A stretch of DNA of 64,000 bases from Cercophora sp. LCS_1 (lineage: Eukaryota; Ascomycota; Sordariomycetes; Sordariales; Lasiosphaeriaceae), in contig JAPZLL010000004.1 of the NCBI GenBank assembly GCA_036250225.1, forward strand, positions 1,054,001-1,118,000, read 5' to 3'. Positions 53,674 through 64,000 of this stretch are shown here, in pieces. Each line of letters begins with the position of its first letter. Within the stretch, counting starts at the first letter, position 1. Position numbers and translations under genes: made by a program. The notes beneath the pieces were generated by a model. It saw nothing but the letters and a program-made list of their open reading frames with translations. It did not search any database and was not told the DNA's origin.

Positions 53674-56600
53674 TTAAGGGTCTTGCCTTGTTGTCTGTGT
53701 CCCTTCGGGCACAGGCTGTGACGAGCAACTTCGAAGCAACCCGGCTACCTTTTCCCAAGCCGACATCGACCGCGCTTTTCCTTCCGCCATCCCGAGTGGA
53801 GACACGCCGCTCACATCATGAACGGAGGGATCTATACGTGAACTGCCCTTGATCAGTGAAGTTGCAATCCTGAATGCATCATGGCTGGGCTGTGCGTTGA
53901 CGGCGTGCCAGAGTGCAGCTCGTCCAGCATCGTCGACTTCGCTGCCGTCCAGCTCGCCCGTCGCAAAACAAGACTCTATGACTGCCGATACATCGACATT
54001 TTTGACTGAAGGAGCTGCTGCCATATCGTGGAGTATAGTCCAAAAGTGCATCTGTCTCTTGTGGGCTCGAAGCAGCAGCTTCAGAGATTCGACGTGGCGG
54101 TTTATAGCCGCGATGCACATCGGCGAATTTGAAAGTTCCCAGTAGTGGTTCGAATTGGACAGGAGTGAAAGATCTACTGCCCCTTTCTCTAAGATGAGCC
54201 CGACGACACCATCAACCCCCATCGATGCAGCGTGATAGAGAGATGTTTCGCCGACGTCGTTCGTCAATGAGATATCATTAATGAGTGCATGTGCAACCGT
54301 TTGATCTGTCGACACGATAGCATCCTCGAATAGGGTTTGGGCCACCCTTCCCTTTATCTCCGCGTCTGAAATGAGCTTGAGCAGCGCTAGGGCGATTGAA
54401 CCGTCCGCCCGCAGACTGGGATTATGATCTATTATCCCTTCGATTCGGCGGTCACTGAGCATTCCTCTATGTCTGTCTGCTAAGAAGAGTATCAGTGTCA
54501 AGTCGCCGTAGTCGTGAAGGGCGGTGAGGATATCGCATTTTTCGGGAGGAAGAAGTTGTAGGCCGCCTTTCCAGAACAGAAAATCTCTTCCAAAGGTTGG
54601 TGAGTTCACCGAAGCTTTATCGTACGTCTTGCACATCTCGTCGATTGCAGCGTGAGGGTCTTGGATGAGACCACGGCTCGGAGTCTCGATCTCAGATTCA
54701 AGGAAAGCCCGGAACGCGTGTAGGCTTCTGGTAGCCACTGAAGCAAAGAGCGGCAGCCCGTAACGTTCCTGTTCCACCTTCAGGTAGCTCCCGCTGCCGA
54801 CGGGAAGGCAGCGGATGAGGTGTGCAGAATCACTCTCCGCAAGCACGTAGAGCATGCTTATGTTTGATGAATAGCGACGGATGGGGTATCTTTCAAGAGT
54901 GTTTCTCACACTTATCCAGCGAGAGAGCTGAAAGTTCTCAAGGAATGTTTTCTGGCTGACGCCTGCTCCTTCTGCTGAGTCTGCGTGAAAAAAGAGATTT
55001 TCTATGGCATATCTCACGAATGGGTATGCCCGTAGTATCTCATTGCGACGGGTGGTGCCGTTTTCGGGCGACACTGACAGCTCCTCGCTGTTGATGGGAT
55101 GGATGGCATTGATGTTGACGTAATCGACACAACATTGCTTCAGCCGATCGTGGCTTGTGCCTTCGAAATTAGTTTGAAGCTCTGGCCAAATCCCGACAAG
55201 GCCCCGTTCCTTGAGCAAGAAATCCCTGACAGATTCGTGAATGTATTGAACAGTTGGTATCTTGGATTTCGTAATCTCGACGAGACCTTTAGATGAGCTG
55301 AGCAGGAACTTCTCGATGTCGCTTTGGGTGACTTCGTCGGCATTCCAGCTCTCGAGAATATCTGGTTGCGTGCCGGAGAGGATTGCAAAATAAAGCTCCT
55401 CGGGCCGCAGGGGCTTCCTGGCGAACATAACCCACTGAATACAAACAACAAGCCGGTCCGTATTCAGACTGTCGCGAGTCAGGATATCGCGAAACAGCTC
55501 GTGTAGCTTGGCGGGGATTTGCTGGAGCTTTTGCCGCAAAGCATGCATGTTGCCATCGTCGTACTCTTTATTGAGAATGTTGACCACAAGGAAGACCCGC
55601 ATGAATACCCCTGATGATTTATTTCTCTTGGACTTGGGCTCGCACCTCCTCTGCAATCCTAGAGTGCCCGATTCGGAGCTCCGTGTTGAGATAGCTCGCG
55701 ATGTCTTCGTTGTGCCCCTCCTGGCCTTCCAGAACAAGACTCAGTCCTAACCTTTGCGTGATATGGGGGTAATGTCGGCTCGAAAAGCAGACGTGGAATC
55801 GTATGTCACTGGAGACGCATAATTCGCCGAGGTACTCAAAGTACGAGATCATATCGCGGACTTCTTGTTCATCGCACTCGTCCAAGGCGTCGATGAAACA
55901 GATGATGGGCCTGTTCTGCTTGGACATCTGCACCACATGCCCAAACAGTTCCTTGAGCGTCTCAACGCTCCAGTGATCGATGCTGGTCGGAAGTCCAGGT
56001 AAGTTGAGATCACCAAGTCCGCGCTGTGTCTCTGGAATGCGTTCGAGGAGCTGGATTATGAGTGAACGGAAAAGCCCGGTCGTCGACCTCTCGAGTGTTC
56101 CGCCTCGAGCGTTGAAGAAGAAGGACAAAACTGCTGCGGTTCCCATCGTCCGCTTGGCGTTTGCAAAGATGTATTTCATAAATGTCGACTTTCCTGCACC
56201 CGGCTTTCCTTTGATCCATAAAAAGCCGTGGTGCTCGTTGACTCTGGCGGCTTCAAGCCAGTGGAGGTACTCTGACTTTGTCAGAAACCACTTACAGCTT
56301 TTTGCATGAGCTTTTTTGATGCTCATCTGACGGGAATCAATTTGGTCGAAGCGAAGCACTTCCAAAAGCATTTGGGCCTGGTTCTCGCGGAGAGCGCTCT
56401 CCTGAGCTGCTGTAGCCCGTCTTCTCCTTGTTTGACCCTGATCCTTGACATTGGACGCCATGCGCTGGAGCGCCTTGACAACCTTCTTATACTCGACATC
56501 GTCGTGTCCGGTGAATCGATACATGTCCATATGGTTCCTGGCGATGTGTTCGGTGATTTCGACATTCGGCGAATTGAGATAGGATGAAGTGTCGTCCACA

Positions 56601-57458
56601 ACCTTGCGACCATTGAGTGCCTTCAGGCCTTGTTGTTCCTGGAAGGAGTGGATGAACCAGCCCTCCCTATGGGCCATAGGTACAAACTCGTCCCTTAGCT
56701 CACGGAGGCGGTCGGACGACGGAAGCAGCGAGTTGACAATTTGCTGGGGAACCGAGAAACCAGCTATAGTTGCGACCAACTCGGTGGTTCGCCGAAGAAA
56801 GCCCAGTGGGTCGGCCCCGCTGTGAGGCGTGCCAAAGAACATGATACCTGTGGTTGACTCGAATACTTGGTGGAGGTGACTTTGGCCCAACTGACACCCG
56901 CTCGATCTCCGAAGCATCTCCTTGATCACGATGCCGCCTAGGCTGTGTACGACAAATAGCAAGGGCCGTGATGGGTCGCTCCGACGGTCAGCCTCCAAGG
57001 TGACGAGGAAATCCCATGCAATGTCGTAGATGGTGCTCCTGCTGGCAGCTGGGCCAATCCAATGCCGAATATTGGTATCGTAGCCGTAGGTCAGAACTCG
57101 GGCGTCTGGGATGCTCTGAGGAAGCAAGTCGCGCGGCCAAAAGACCGCATGAGCAGGAGAGCACCGGCCAGGTTGTAACAGGAAGTTGAGCTTGCGAGTT
57201 TTACTTGGTGGTTGTGCTGCATCGTCTTCCTCGTTTGCGTTGGCATCTAGCCTGTTGCCCTTCTTGTTGGTCCATGTTCTTTCGGGGTGTCCAGTGAACC
57301 CGTGCACAAAGACAATGCTGCAGGGTCAGCTGTGGCCTGTTCTTTGCGTCTGAAGTCTAGGATTTGGTGGCTTACTCGATAGATGGTTCTGACGGGTCAA
57401 AGACAGTTGTCAAGCCAGAGGAAGGAATCCCCCCAGCGGCGCCGGACGTTCTACTCAT
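53674..57458 (-). pseudogene. SesB-like/NACHT/ankyrin NLR gene broken by a frameshift
   Basis: Exon 1 (57376-57458) and a 58-nt intron (57318-57375) lead into IVFVHGFTGHPERTWT, the start of a SesB-like alpha/beta-hydrolase domain with nucleophile motif VVHSLGGIVIKE. A NACHT NTPase follows, with Walker A IKGKPGAGKSTFMKY and Walker B ICFIDALDECDE. At 55618-55621 one extra base creates a stop (55619-55621); the next frame continues exactly where the family continues (SSGVFMRVFLVVNILNKEYD) and runs to 53674, ending in weak ankyrin-like repeats (GETSLYHAASMGVDGVVGLI). I see no intron that would repair it. Such proteins are fungal NLRs thought to trigger cell death in allorecognition. Because the rest of the 3.7-kb frame is clean, the lesion is very recent or a sequencing error. 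Confidence 0.85.
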
Positions 57459-57714
57459 GTCAGACACACCGTGTATCCAGCCTGAGTCTGAACGGTGGTT
57501 GTGAGGTGCGGGGTATCGAAAGGTTGCCTGGAACCCTGGCTGCCTCCCTTGCCGCCTCTAGAAGCGCTGGGCACCCTTGCTGCGCCACCAATCGTTTTTG
57601 TGTCGTTGCTAGCAGTTCACCGGTCTTTTGAAAGTTTAGATCGCCCAAAGAATATCCGAAAGGCATCTAAATTACATATTCATGCCTACTTGGATCTAGA
57701 AATAGCAGTCCTGG

Positions 57715-58402
57715 TTACTTGGGGAGCTCTCGTTTCAACTGCTCCATGTCGAGCTTCAAACGCTCAATCTCCTCAGCGTTGTCCAAGCTCCCTTGCCGAA
57801 GCCGACCCATGCCTTCGTCCGTTTTGTTCACAAACTAGGTACTACAAGTTAGACTTCTTCTCTGGGGAATATTTTTGCTGCGGGAGCGCCTGGCAGACCC
57901 CAGGTAGTTTAGCATACTCTAGGTAGCTTAGCAAACCCTGGGTAGCGCAGTGAACCCTGGGGAACGTAGCAAATCTTGGGCAACTACCCGGCGTGCGGCG
58001 GAAACTTACTTTTTGAAACAAGGCGTCAGTTGCCTCCAAGCTGCCCTCAATCGCAGCCGCGTTTTCATTGATCTCGTCAATGCTCTCGGCTGTTTGCTTA
58101 TCCAAATTTCTCAATGCCTCCTTCGTGATGCCCATGAACAGTTTATGGTCTTTGCGGGTTTCGCCGATGGCTAGCTTCAACTGGCCATATTGCGTGGTGG
58201 CCGTCTTGCCAACCTCTTCGATGGTCGTCTTCATTTCGGCTAGGTTTGCCTCAAGACGCTCCACGGCTCTGGTCACAGACTGCATGTGTTCCGCCATTTT
58301 GTTGATGAGCTTGACCATTTCCTCTTGAGCTTCCTCCTTCGGCTTGCCGGCGACATCGTAGACACGCTTCTTGCCGCGAAGCGGCGCTTCGTTGGGGTCC
58401 AT
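57715..58402 (-). CDS. Small coiled-coil protein A (paralogue of the gene at 61066)
   Basis: Two coding exons (58010-58402, 57715-57834) separated by a 175-nt intron give 170 residues. The start ATG 58402 follows a predicted 5-prime-UTR intron. A basic N-terminus (LRGKKRVYDVAGKPKEE) leads into one long amphipathic helix (about residues 20-130: KLINKMAEHMQSVTRAVERL and on), and the second exon ends in another coil (AEEIERLKLDMEQLKREL). No other domain. Gene layout, coil-only content and upstream region match the gene at 61066, so I consider them paralogues although their protein sequences have diverged. It lies 256 bp upstream of the broken NLR on the same strand. Function unknown. Confidence 0.75.
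57890..57990 (-). repeat. Minisatellite inside the coding intron of gene A
   Basis: About five imperfect copies of a 19-nt unit resembling CCTGGGTAGCTTAGCAAAC fill much of the 175-nt intron (57835-58009). The expansion explains why this intron is three times longer than most others here. Confidence 0.75.
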
Positions 58403-58417
58403 TGTGTCGGCAGGTTT

Positions 58418-58884
58418 CTAGTCAGAATACTATCCCCATCAGCAAGAGTGCAACAGGCAGAGTAAGTCACTTGGGTGGCCCCGGTAGCTTGCATCCATCG
58501 AAGCCCCCTACTGTCCCGGGCCTTCATCAGCGCGAGAAGTATTCGGCATCACCCGATTTCTTCTTGCGCCTCAGCGGAGGGTATGTAGTACAGTTAATGC
58601 CGCTTCCCCAACACTTATGATCCTTGCTTCGTTCATGGTTCTGACCTGCACACCGAGCTTTGTAAAAGGTCTTCGCTCAAGGTGATCCGGCACGCAGCCC
58701 GCACTCAAAAGAGTGATGAAGCTTCGATGGCCCCTACCCGAACTGGCAAACCTGTCGCTGTGATGCAAGGCCACGCACAGCCAGGGGAACCCGCGGACCA
58801 GGCAGAGTTCCAGCCAGCGTTGATGGGATAGTAATGTCGTGCAATTAAGACCGTCCGCCAGCAGCCAAGGGGGATAGACTTACC
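58418..58884 (-). other. Predicted 5-prime-UTR intron of gene A
   Basis: A GTAAGT donor at 58884 and a TTGCTGA branch-like site with TAG acceptor at 58418 bound a 467-nt intron ending 15 nt before the ATG. The counterpart in gene B has the same donor, the same CTCTTGCTGA-GGGA context before the acceptor and similar length. It encloses the conserved block described below. Confidence 0.6.
58599..58840 (-). repeat. Conserved non-coding block, copy A
   Basis: About 240 bp closely resembling 62088-62340. The first 41 nt match at 37 positions by eye, and GATGGCCCCTACCCGA is identical. Open frames are not conserved between the copies, so the similarity is not protein-coding. It sits inside the 5-prime-UTR intron of gene A. 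Confidence 0.8.
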
Positions 58885-61065
58885 AGGCGCGTGAGGAGCG
58901 CTGTATTGTCAGAAAAAAACTTTGCAAAGGTCTGCCGAGAGTTGGTGCCTCAAGCGGCGTCGTGGTCTAGGGGTGAAGAGAAGAGAAGTTGTCTCGGATG
59001 GCGCTGTGGTTGAAATTTGGAAGAGAAGAGAAGTCGCTATGGTTGGGAGGTGAAGAGAAGGGAAAGGGAAGGTGTCGTGGTTGAGAGTTGAGGTGAGGTG
59101 GAGGGGAGTCTCCTCAAGTGGCAGCTTAGTTGGAAGGTGGAAAAGAAGAAAAATTGACCCCTCGCCTTGGAAAATAATAAATACCTAGGCAGGTATGGCC
59201 GGGTCCTGGAGCCAGTCCACGATGAGAGGTGGGGTACGCTGCGTGCACCCTCAGAAGATCGACAGTCGCCTCATCCTGAGAGAGGATGAAATATGGCTCT
59301 TGCCTTTGAAGAAGAGACCCTTCTTTCGCACGCCCCCATTTTGCTTCCTGTCACACCGTGCCCACCCATAACCCTAGCCCGCAACTGAGGTTACTCTGGA
59401 ATTTATCATCCTCATGATCTTGAAATCCTTGGTAAATTTGGAAGTTTCAACAAACCCAATGCTAAGCCTGCCGCACATACGGACCAACAACTACTGCTGT
59501 GTTTGTAAATGCAGAAGTCGCGATATCTACCTTGGCGTTTTTGTGTTTCACCGTATGAGTCCCGCATCTTTTGGAGCACGTGCATCCCAAATTTCAAGGC
59601 AAAAACACCGAGTCCAAAGTGGTGATAGTTTAGTATTGTTTGTGTGCATGTTCCATAGCGGTAAGTTTTGTGGCGCCAGCAGCACGTACAAATGCATTGA
59701 TGGCTTTCATTGAGTGATGAAAATTCACAGAGACTATCTGGGCACTTGAGGGGCCGCTGATGAGAAGTCACAAAATTCAAATGACCAGGGTTATGTGTGA
59801 GCACCGTGGAATAGGAAGCAAAATGGGGTGCGCAAACAAAGGCACTCTTGCGGAGAGCGGAAACTTCTGAGTTGTTGTTCCTGCTTTTAGAACCGAAATT
59901 CCCGTGCTGGCCCACTCAGTGAGGTGGCGACCCGCCAAGGGCAAAGATAGGGTGCAAAGAGAACCGCCAAAAATATTGAAACACACTTTGGAAGACGGCG
60001 AGAAATAGCTCTTGCCCGCCCCCCGACGAGAAGACGGCCACAGGTTGTTCCTGCCTTGAAAAGATTTGGGAAATCTGCGTTGGCTCGCCCAGTGACGTGG
60101 TGAAACCCACGGTCGACTTGTTGAAATGGGACGAAAATTCATTTGGGGTGGAAAAAAAAAACCCCCAAAAAAAAACCGACCAAAATCTTCATTAGGACTG
60201 AATCTTTTGTGGCTCATTGTCGAGTTCCATCTCAACATATGAGTGTGACCGGTGCTCTTTCTCAAGGTTTCTTTATTTAGGGTCCATCCAGATGGATCCA
60301 AAATGACCTCCAAGTCAAATGCCATTCTCTACATCCTCACCTCGAGCTCCTCGATGCTCAATAGAGCTTTTTGTGCTAGACGAATTCTCCCTCAGATCTC
60401 GCAACTGCGTTTACTGTAGTGAATTTTAAAGATATGTTCGTGGCCACGCAGATTACCTAGTCTATCGCAAGTTACCCTAGATTCCGAGACCCTAGTACGG
60501 GGGAAGCTAGAAATATAGATGAAGCTAGACTTGGCCCGGTAAAACTGTTGGACGTTGGAGGAAGGTGTATGATGCATACCTAGGCCTTAAAGCCTTTAAG
60601 GCCCTGTAGATCCACGGGACTCACTGCCAACCGTCGTGCAAATTCAAATGCGTGGACCTAGCACAGGGTAAGAAAACAAGCTCGATGTAGGGTAGGTAGG
60701 ACAGGGCATGGGAAATTGCAGTATAGGCGTGTTGAAGCGAAAACTTCGGTTGATGCTCAATCAGGCGGCATTCGGTCTTATATTCGACATTTCCCAAGAG
60801 TGGGTACCTGATTGACCCCAAAATCAGTGTTTCTTTTTTATATTCTGAAAGGTGTTCAGTCTTATATTCAACAATGCGAGCCTACTTGGTGGGTCACCTT
60901 TCAGGCAGCCCTGAGCCCTAGAAGGGTGCTGCTCAAAGTTTGCTTTCTTGGCGTTGTTCTGTCTCATTGTAACTTCGCTGTAGGCGCTTCTGGCGTTCAA
61001 TAACTCACGTTGTAACTTTTCAACAGGTATGTAAGTAGAAGAGGAAAACGTCTCGCGCTAGCAAT
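58885..61065. other. Intergenic stretch between paralogues A and B
   Basis: It starts with the promoter and 5-prime exon of gene A. No supported gene follows. Overlapping open frames (59412-59915, 59777-60325 minus) have no domain. It contains A/C homopolymer runs at 60151-60175 and a weak imperfect repeat (59877-59940 and 60043-60110). Confidence 0.45.
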
Positions 61066-61852
61066 TCATGCTATGGTCCCCTTATATTCGTACCCTGAGC
61101 GCGGCGCCCGCCAAAAAGACCAAAGTGCTCGTGCATCCGTCAACTTGGTATCCGCATCCACACCATCATCCGACTTAGTTCCTAGCAGGGGGAAATCCGA
61201 GGTGGCCCCCATATCAAGCGCCATGGACGCAATTCCATCATTTAGCTCCTGGATCGCATCGCGAGTCTTGGCGTTCTCTCGTTGAAGTTCTTCGACCTCA
61301 CTCCTGGCGTCCTCGATGAGCTGTCATTTGAACAGAAGGTCAGCCTAGTCGAAAGCTCTTCGTTGAACCATCGCTTACTCTCATGTTGGTCTTGATATCG
61401 GTATCATGCTTATCAACACGATCCGCTCGAAACTCCCCCATGCGCTTGACATGCTCAATCTTGGCTTTGACAGCCCGTTGCTGAGCCTTCACATCGTCCC
61501 TAGTTCTGGCAATCGTGTCATCGAAATCCCTCAACTTCTTGCTAAAAGCCTCTTGCTCCTGCTTCTGGCGGTTGAGCGCATCCCCCACCGGGCCCATCGC
61601 TTGCTGTACCGTCAAGGAGACTTGTCGTTTTGTCTCCGCCTCGACCGTTGCCATCATTATCTCCAGCGTGTCACCCTGTGCTGATTCAACGATCTCAGGG
61701 AGCTGTTTTCGCAGTTCCGCTGCAAACTCCTGTCTGATCTCCCGCTTGAACTCTTGCATCATCGCTGCGATCTCGGTCTTGAGGAAGGGTCCTAGAACGT
61801 CGATTGCACGCTTGACGAGCGGAGATTCGTTGTTGAGATCGTTTGCGGGCAT
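61066..61852 (-). CDS. Small coiled-coil protein B (paralogue of the gene at 57715)
   Basis: Two coding exons (61379-61852, 61066-61320) with a 58-nt intron (GTAAGC donor, GCTGAC branch site) give 242 residues. Start ATG 61852 lies 33 nt after a predicted 5-prime-UTR intron. The protein is mostly coil: FLKTEIAAMMQEFKREIRQE, a middle segment with periodic Val/Glu/Lys (RDDVKAQQRAVKAKIEHVKR), and in exon 2 RSEVEELQRENAKTRDAIQE. The last 45 residues are not coiled (GATSDFPLLGTKSDDG to WSFWRAPRSGYEY). No known domain. The coiled content, two-exon layout and conserved upstream intron link it to gene A. Confidence 0.75.
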
Positions 61853-61885
61853 CGTGGAAGAAGGGGAGGCGTTCGGTTCGCGGTC

Positions 61886-62389
61886 CTAAGAAAAAGAAAC
61901 GTCCCTCTCAGCAAGAGCTAATCATTGCATACTGAGTAAGTCCCGCCAAGTCGACCCCCCCAGCCTCACCGCGCATCAAAGTCCATCCCTGTTGCTCAAA
62001 GTGCCATCATCAGCCCGGCCACAAACCAGGAACCACCCAGGTTATGTGGCAAAACCTCGGCGGCAAGCGGCGGGACCAAAATGAATATCGCTTCCCCCAC
62101 ACTTATAGTCCTTGCTTCGTTCTTGGTTCCGCTTCCACACCGAACATGATGCAAGGTCGTTGCTCAAGGTGTTTCGGCACGCGACGCACCCCCCGAGAGG
62201 GGTGTGGACTTTGATGGCCCCTACCCGAGCTGGTATTTGTATTAAACCTGTCGTCGTGACGCAAGGCCGTTCACGACCAGGGGGATCTCTGCTGACCAGG
62301 CTGAGATCCCTACCAGCGATTGTGGGGTAGTAGTGTTGATGCGAGAGCGCAGAGGCGTCAACAACCGAGCCGGGATGAGTGGGACTTAC
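61886..62389 (-). other. Predicted 5-prime-UTR intron of gene B
   Basis: A GTAAGT donor at 62389 and a CTTGCTGA branch site followed by a T-rich stretch and TTAG acceptor at 61886 bound a 504-nt intron. An in-frame ATG directly before the donor would not extend the protein in an obvious way. The structure matches gene A. Confidence 0.6.
62088..62340 (-). repeat. Conserved non-coding block, copy B
   Basis: Partner of 58599-58840 in the same orientation and the same position inside a 5-prime-UTR intron. The copies differ by scattered substitutions and short indels. Confidence 0.8.
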
Positions 62390-63613
62390 CATGTCTTTGT
62401 TTGTAGTTGTGGTTGGGGATGGTTAGGTTGAGTAGTACTAAGGTTGAGGCTGTGGAGGAGGGCGGAAGTTGGAGGTGTCTTGTGACAGCTTGGGGGCCTG
62501 ATGGTCGAGGGAAGCTTGGATTATTGTCAGCTTAAGAAGAAAAGAAAAGGAAAAGGAAAGAGGGTTGTGGCCGACTGGTAGAAATAACCTGGAAGGTACC
62601 CAGGCCAAAGTCCAATGGGTCGGGTGCGGTGGTTCACCGCCTTCCCAAAGAGGTAAGTGGGTCCTGACGTGGCCAGGCTGTGAATGTTTGAGGTTGAGAG
62701 CGTGGTGGGGTTCTTGAAGCGTATGGATCGCTGTCCAATGGCGAGTCTTGAAGATTCTGGGCCTCTGGCCAGAATACTGGAATAAGGGCATGTGATGACG
62801 ATGGGGAAAGAGAACCGTCGGGAAAGAAAAAAAAGGTGCCTTTATACCTCGACCCGGCCACGGCGCAGTACGTTGCGATGTTCTGGATTATACCGGTGAG
62901 TCAACAGACAGAGTTAAAATGGATTGAGCGAGCGAGCGCCATGGTGATGGTAGTCTAAGATTCTCGAGGCCGAGTCTCGATTCGGGGCGTCCATTTGCCC
63001 ACGGAAGCTGACATGTGCTTCTTGCCGCCACGTGTTTTTCGAAGGGTCGAAGGATGGCGCACCGGGGCCGAGTTACGGATACTGATCATTTCAAGGGCAA
63101 GCCTAGAGGGATGTTGAGTCAGGAAATCTTGCGGCGACCTCAATGAGCCCAAACTATGGTGCGATGTTGATAGTTCGCATAGACTGAAACGGGCGCTCGC
63201 TTGGATTAAAAAGGATACCGGAATACAGCTTCGGTTTTTCAGGCTCCCTTGGTCCTACATTACGCTGTCTCATCGATGTGACGTGCCAGCAGCAATCTGC
63301 CCGATCGGCTTGATGATATGTGGACTGCTGAGGTTTGTGAGTGGTCTTCTTTTCGCAGGACTGTGACACGCCCCGCATGGTACTCCTCCGCCTTAGTCAT
63401 CTGTGCAATCCCAACTCCAAAAATTGCTCCAGCTCAGACCCTCCAAGCGGAACAAAGCAAGAAAAGGCGGTGAGGATAAGCAGCAAGGTATGAGACAAGG
63501 ATGACATTATGACCCAAAATATTGATCAACAAACCCGCCAGTTGCAACCATTGTTTGCAGATCAAATACAAAAAGGCACCCATCATCCAAAAAATATCCA
63601 AAATATACAAACA
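62390..63613. other. Intergenic stretch before the edge gene
   Basis: Promoter region of gene B followed by about 1 kb with no supported gene. Open frames here overlap and lack motifs. Confidence 0.4.
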
Positions 63614-64000
63614 CTATTCCTCATATCTCACCCTCATAGTCGTCGGGATCGGCCAATACGATCTCTGATCCGCAGTCATGTACACCCTCAGGCCGCTCCA
63701 ATCATGAGCGCCCACACGACCGACTTGGCCGTTCCAGTGCGACGCGGGGAAGCTTTTCAGCTCCCCGCGGGGCCCCTCCACTCTCTTCAAGCCCTTGAGG
63801 CCTACCACGGCCTTGAAGATAGCGGTCATCATCACCCGACTCATTCCTTCGCCCAAACAACGATGCGGGCCAGACCCATAGTGTACGTACGAGTCCAGTG
63901 GGCGGTCGAGCTTGACTGTTTCCGGGTCAGGGAACGCAGAAGGATCATGCGAGGCCGAGGTCAGATCCACAAAAATACGAGTGCCAGATTTGAGAGTACA
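63614..64000 (-). CDS. C-terminal part of a second Ppo-type oxygenase (P450 domain)
   Basis: The frame runs off the right edge, so only the last 128 residues are seen. RPLDSYVHYGSGPHRCLGE contains the P450 heme-binding loop with the Cys ligand intact. The end (DQRSYWPIPTTMRVRYEE) matches the Ppo/linoleate diol synthase C-terminus, as does the parallel sequence of the gene at 27370 (PLDSYAQYNDGPYSILGSQ and WGKYTPFPVTMLVTW). Keeping the Cys suggests a hydroperoxide isomerase activity, so a diol-synthase (PpoA-like) enzyme. An ordinary P450 is less likely because of the shared RPLDSY and GPRGELK segments. Confidence 0.75.
   Translation of the reverse strand, partial: CTLKSGTRIFVDLTSASHDPSAFPDPETVKLDRPLDSYVHYGSGPHRCLGEGMSRVMMTAIFKAVVGLKGLKRVEGPRGELKSFPASHWNGQVGRVGAHDWSGLRVYMTADQRSYWPIPTTMRVRYEE

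Noticed and set aside
62042..62392. A 116-codon protein encoded in the 5-prime-UTR intron of gene B
   Set aside because: The frame is not conserved in copy A, where the matching frame has several stops.
1..64000. CRISPR arrays or bacterial-type operons
   Set aside because: No regularly spaced repeats of that kind. Introns and gene content are fungal.

Overview
The window is nuclear DNA of a filamentous ascomycete, most likely a Sordariomycete. I infer this from short GT-AG introns (about 47 to 60 nt, with CTRAC-like branch sites close to the acceptor), from a HET-domain gene, an NLR-type NACHT gene, fungal Ppo-type fatty-acid oxygenases, a heme-thiolate peroxidase and a DUF2235 protein, and from the lack of any operon-like organisation. 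Gene density is moderate, with many 1 to 2 kb intergenic stretches. Exon boundaries were placed by eye from splice signals and reading-frame continuity.

Left part (1-16.4 kb): a disordered protein, a Ser/Thr/Asp-rich predicted GPI-anchored surface protein, then two decayed membrane-protein genes facing away from each other (3163-5959 minus, trypsin-like domain plus coiled coil plus membrane segments; 6423-7613 plus, single C-terminal membrane anchor). Each carries stops and frameshifts. A secreted BBE-type FAD oxidase follows, then a SINE-like element with intact Pol III A and B boxes and a T-rich tail, a 1032-residue orphan protein and a degenerate kinase-like protein.

Middle (17.5-31 kb): a cysteine-rich secreted protein, a polytopic membrane protein, a HET-domain protein, a heme-thiolate peroxidase, a tRNA-Phe with an intron and unusual bases, a second polytopic membrane protein, a small hypothetical protein, and a nine-exon Ppo-type fatty-acid dioxygenase whose P450-like domain has lost the heme-ligand cysteine (10R-dioxygenase type). 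A second Ppo-type gene that keeps the cysteine runs off the right edge at 63.6 kb.

33-51 kb: DUF2235 alpha/beta hydrolase, secreted type-B carboxylesterase and FAD monooxygenase (convergent), a heptad-rich coiled-coil protein, a secreted cysteine-containing protein, a repeat-rich zone with a probable solo LTR (TGTTA...TAACA) beside the broken N-terminus of a glutamate-carboxypeptidase-like gene, and a yapsin-like GPI-anchored aspartic protease with a Ser-rich repeat stalk.

Right part (53-64 kb): a 55-nt poly-A tract, a SesB-like/NACHT/ankyrin NLR broken by one frameshift, and two small coiled-coil genes about 3.5 kb apart. These two share gene structure, a 5-prime-UTR intron of about 0.5 kb and a well conserved non-coding block inside that intron. 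This pair next to an NLR is the most unusual arrangement I can see.
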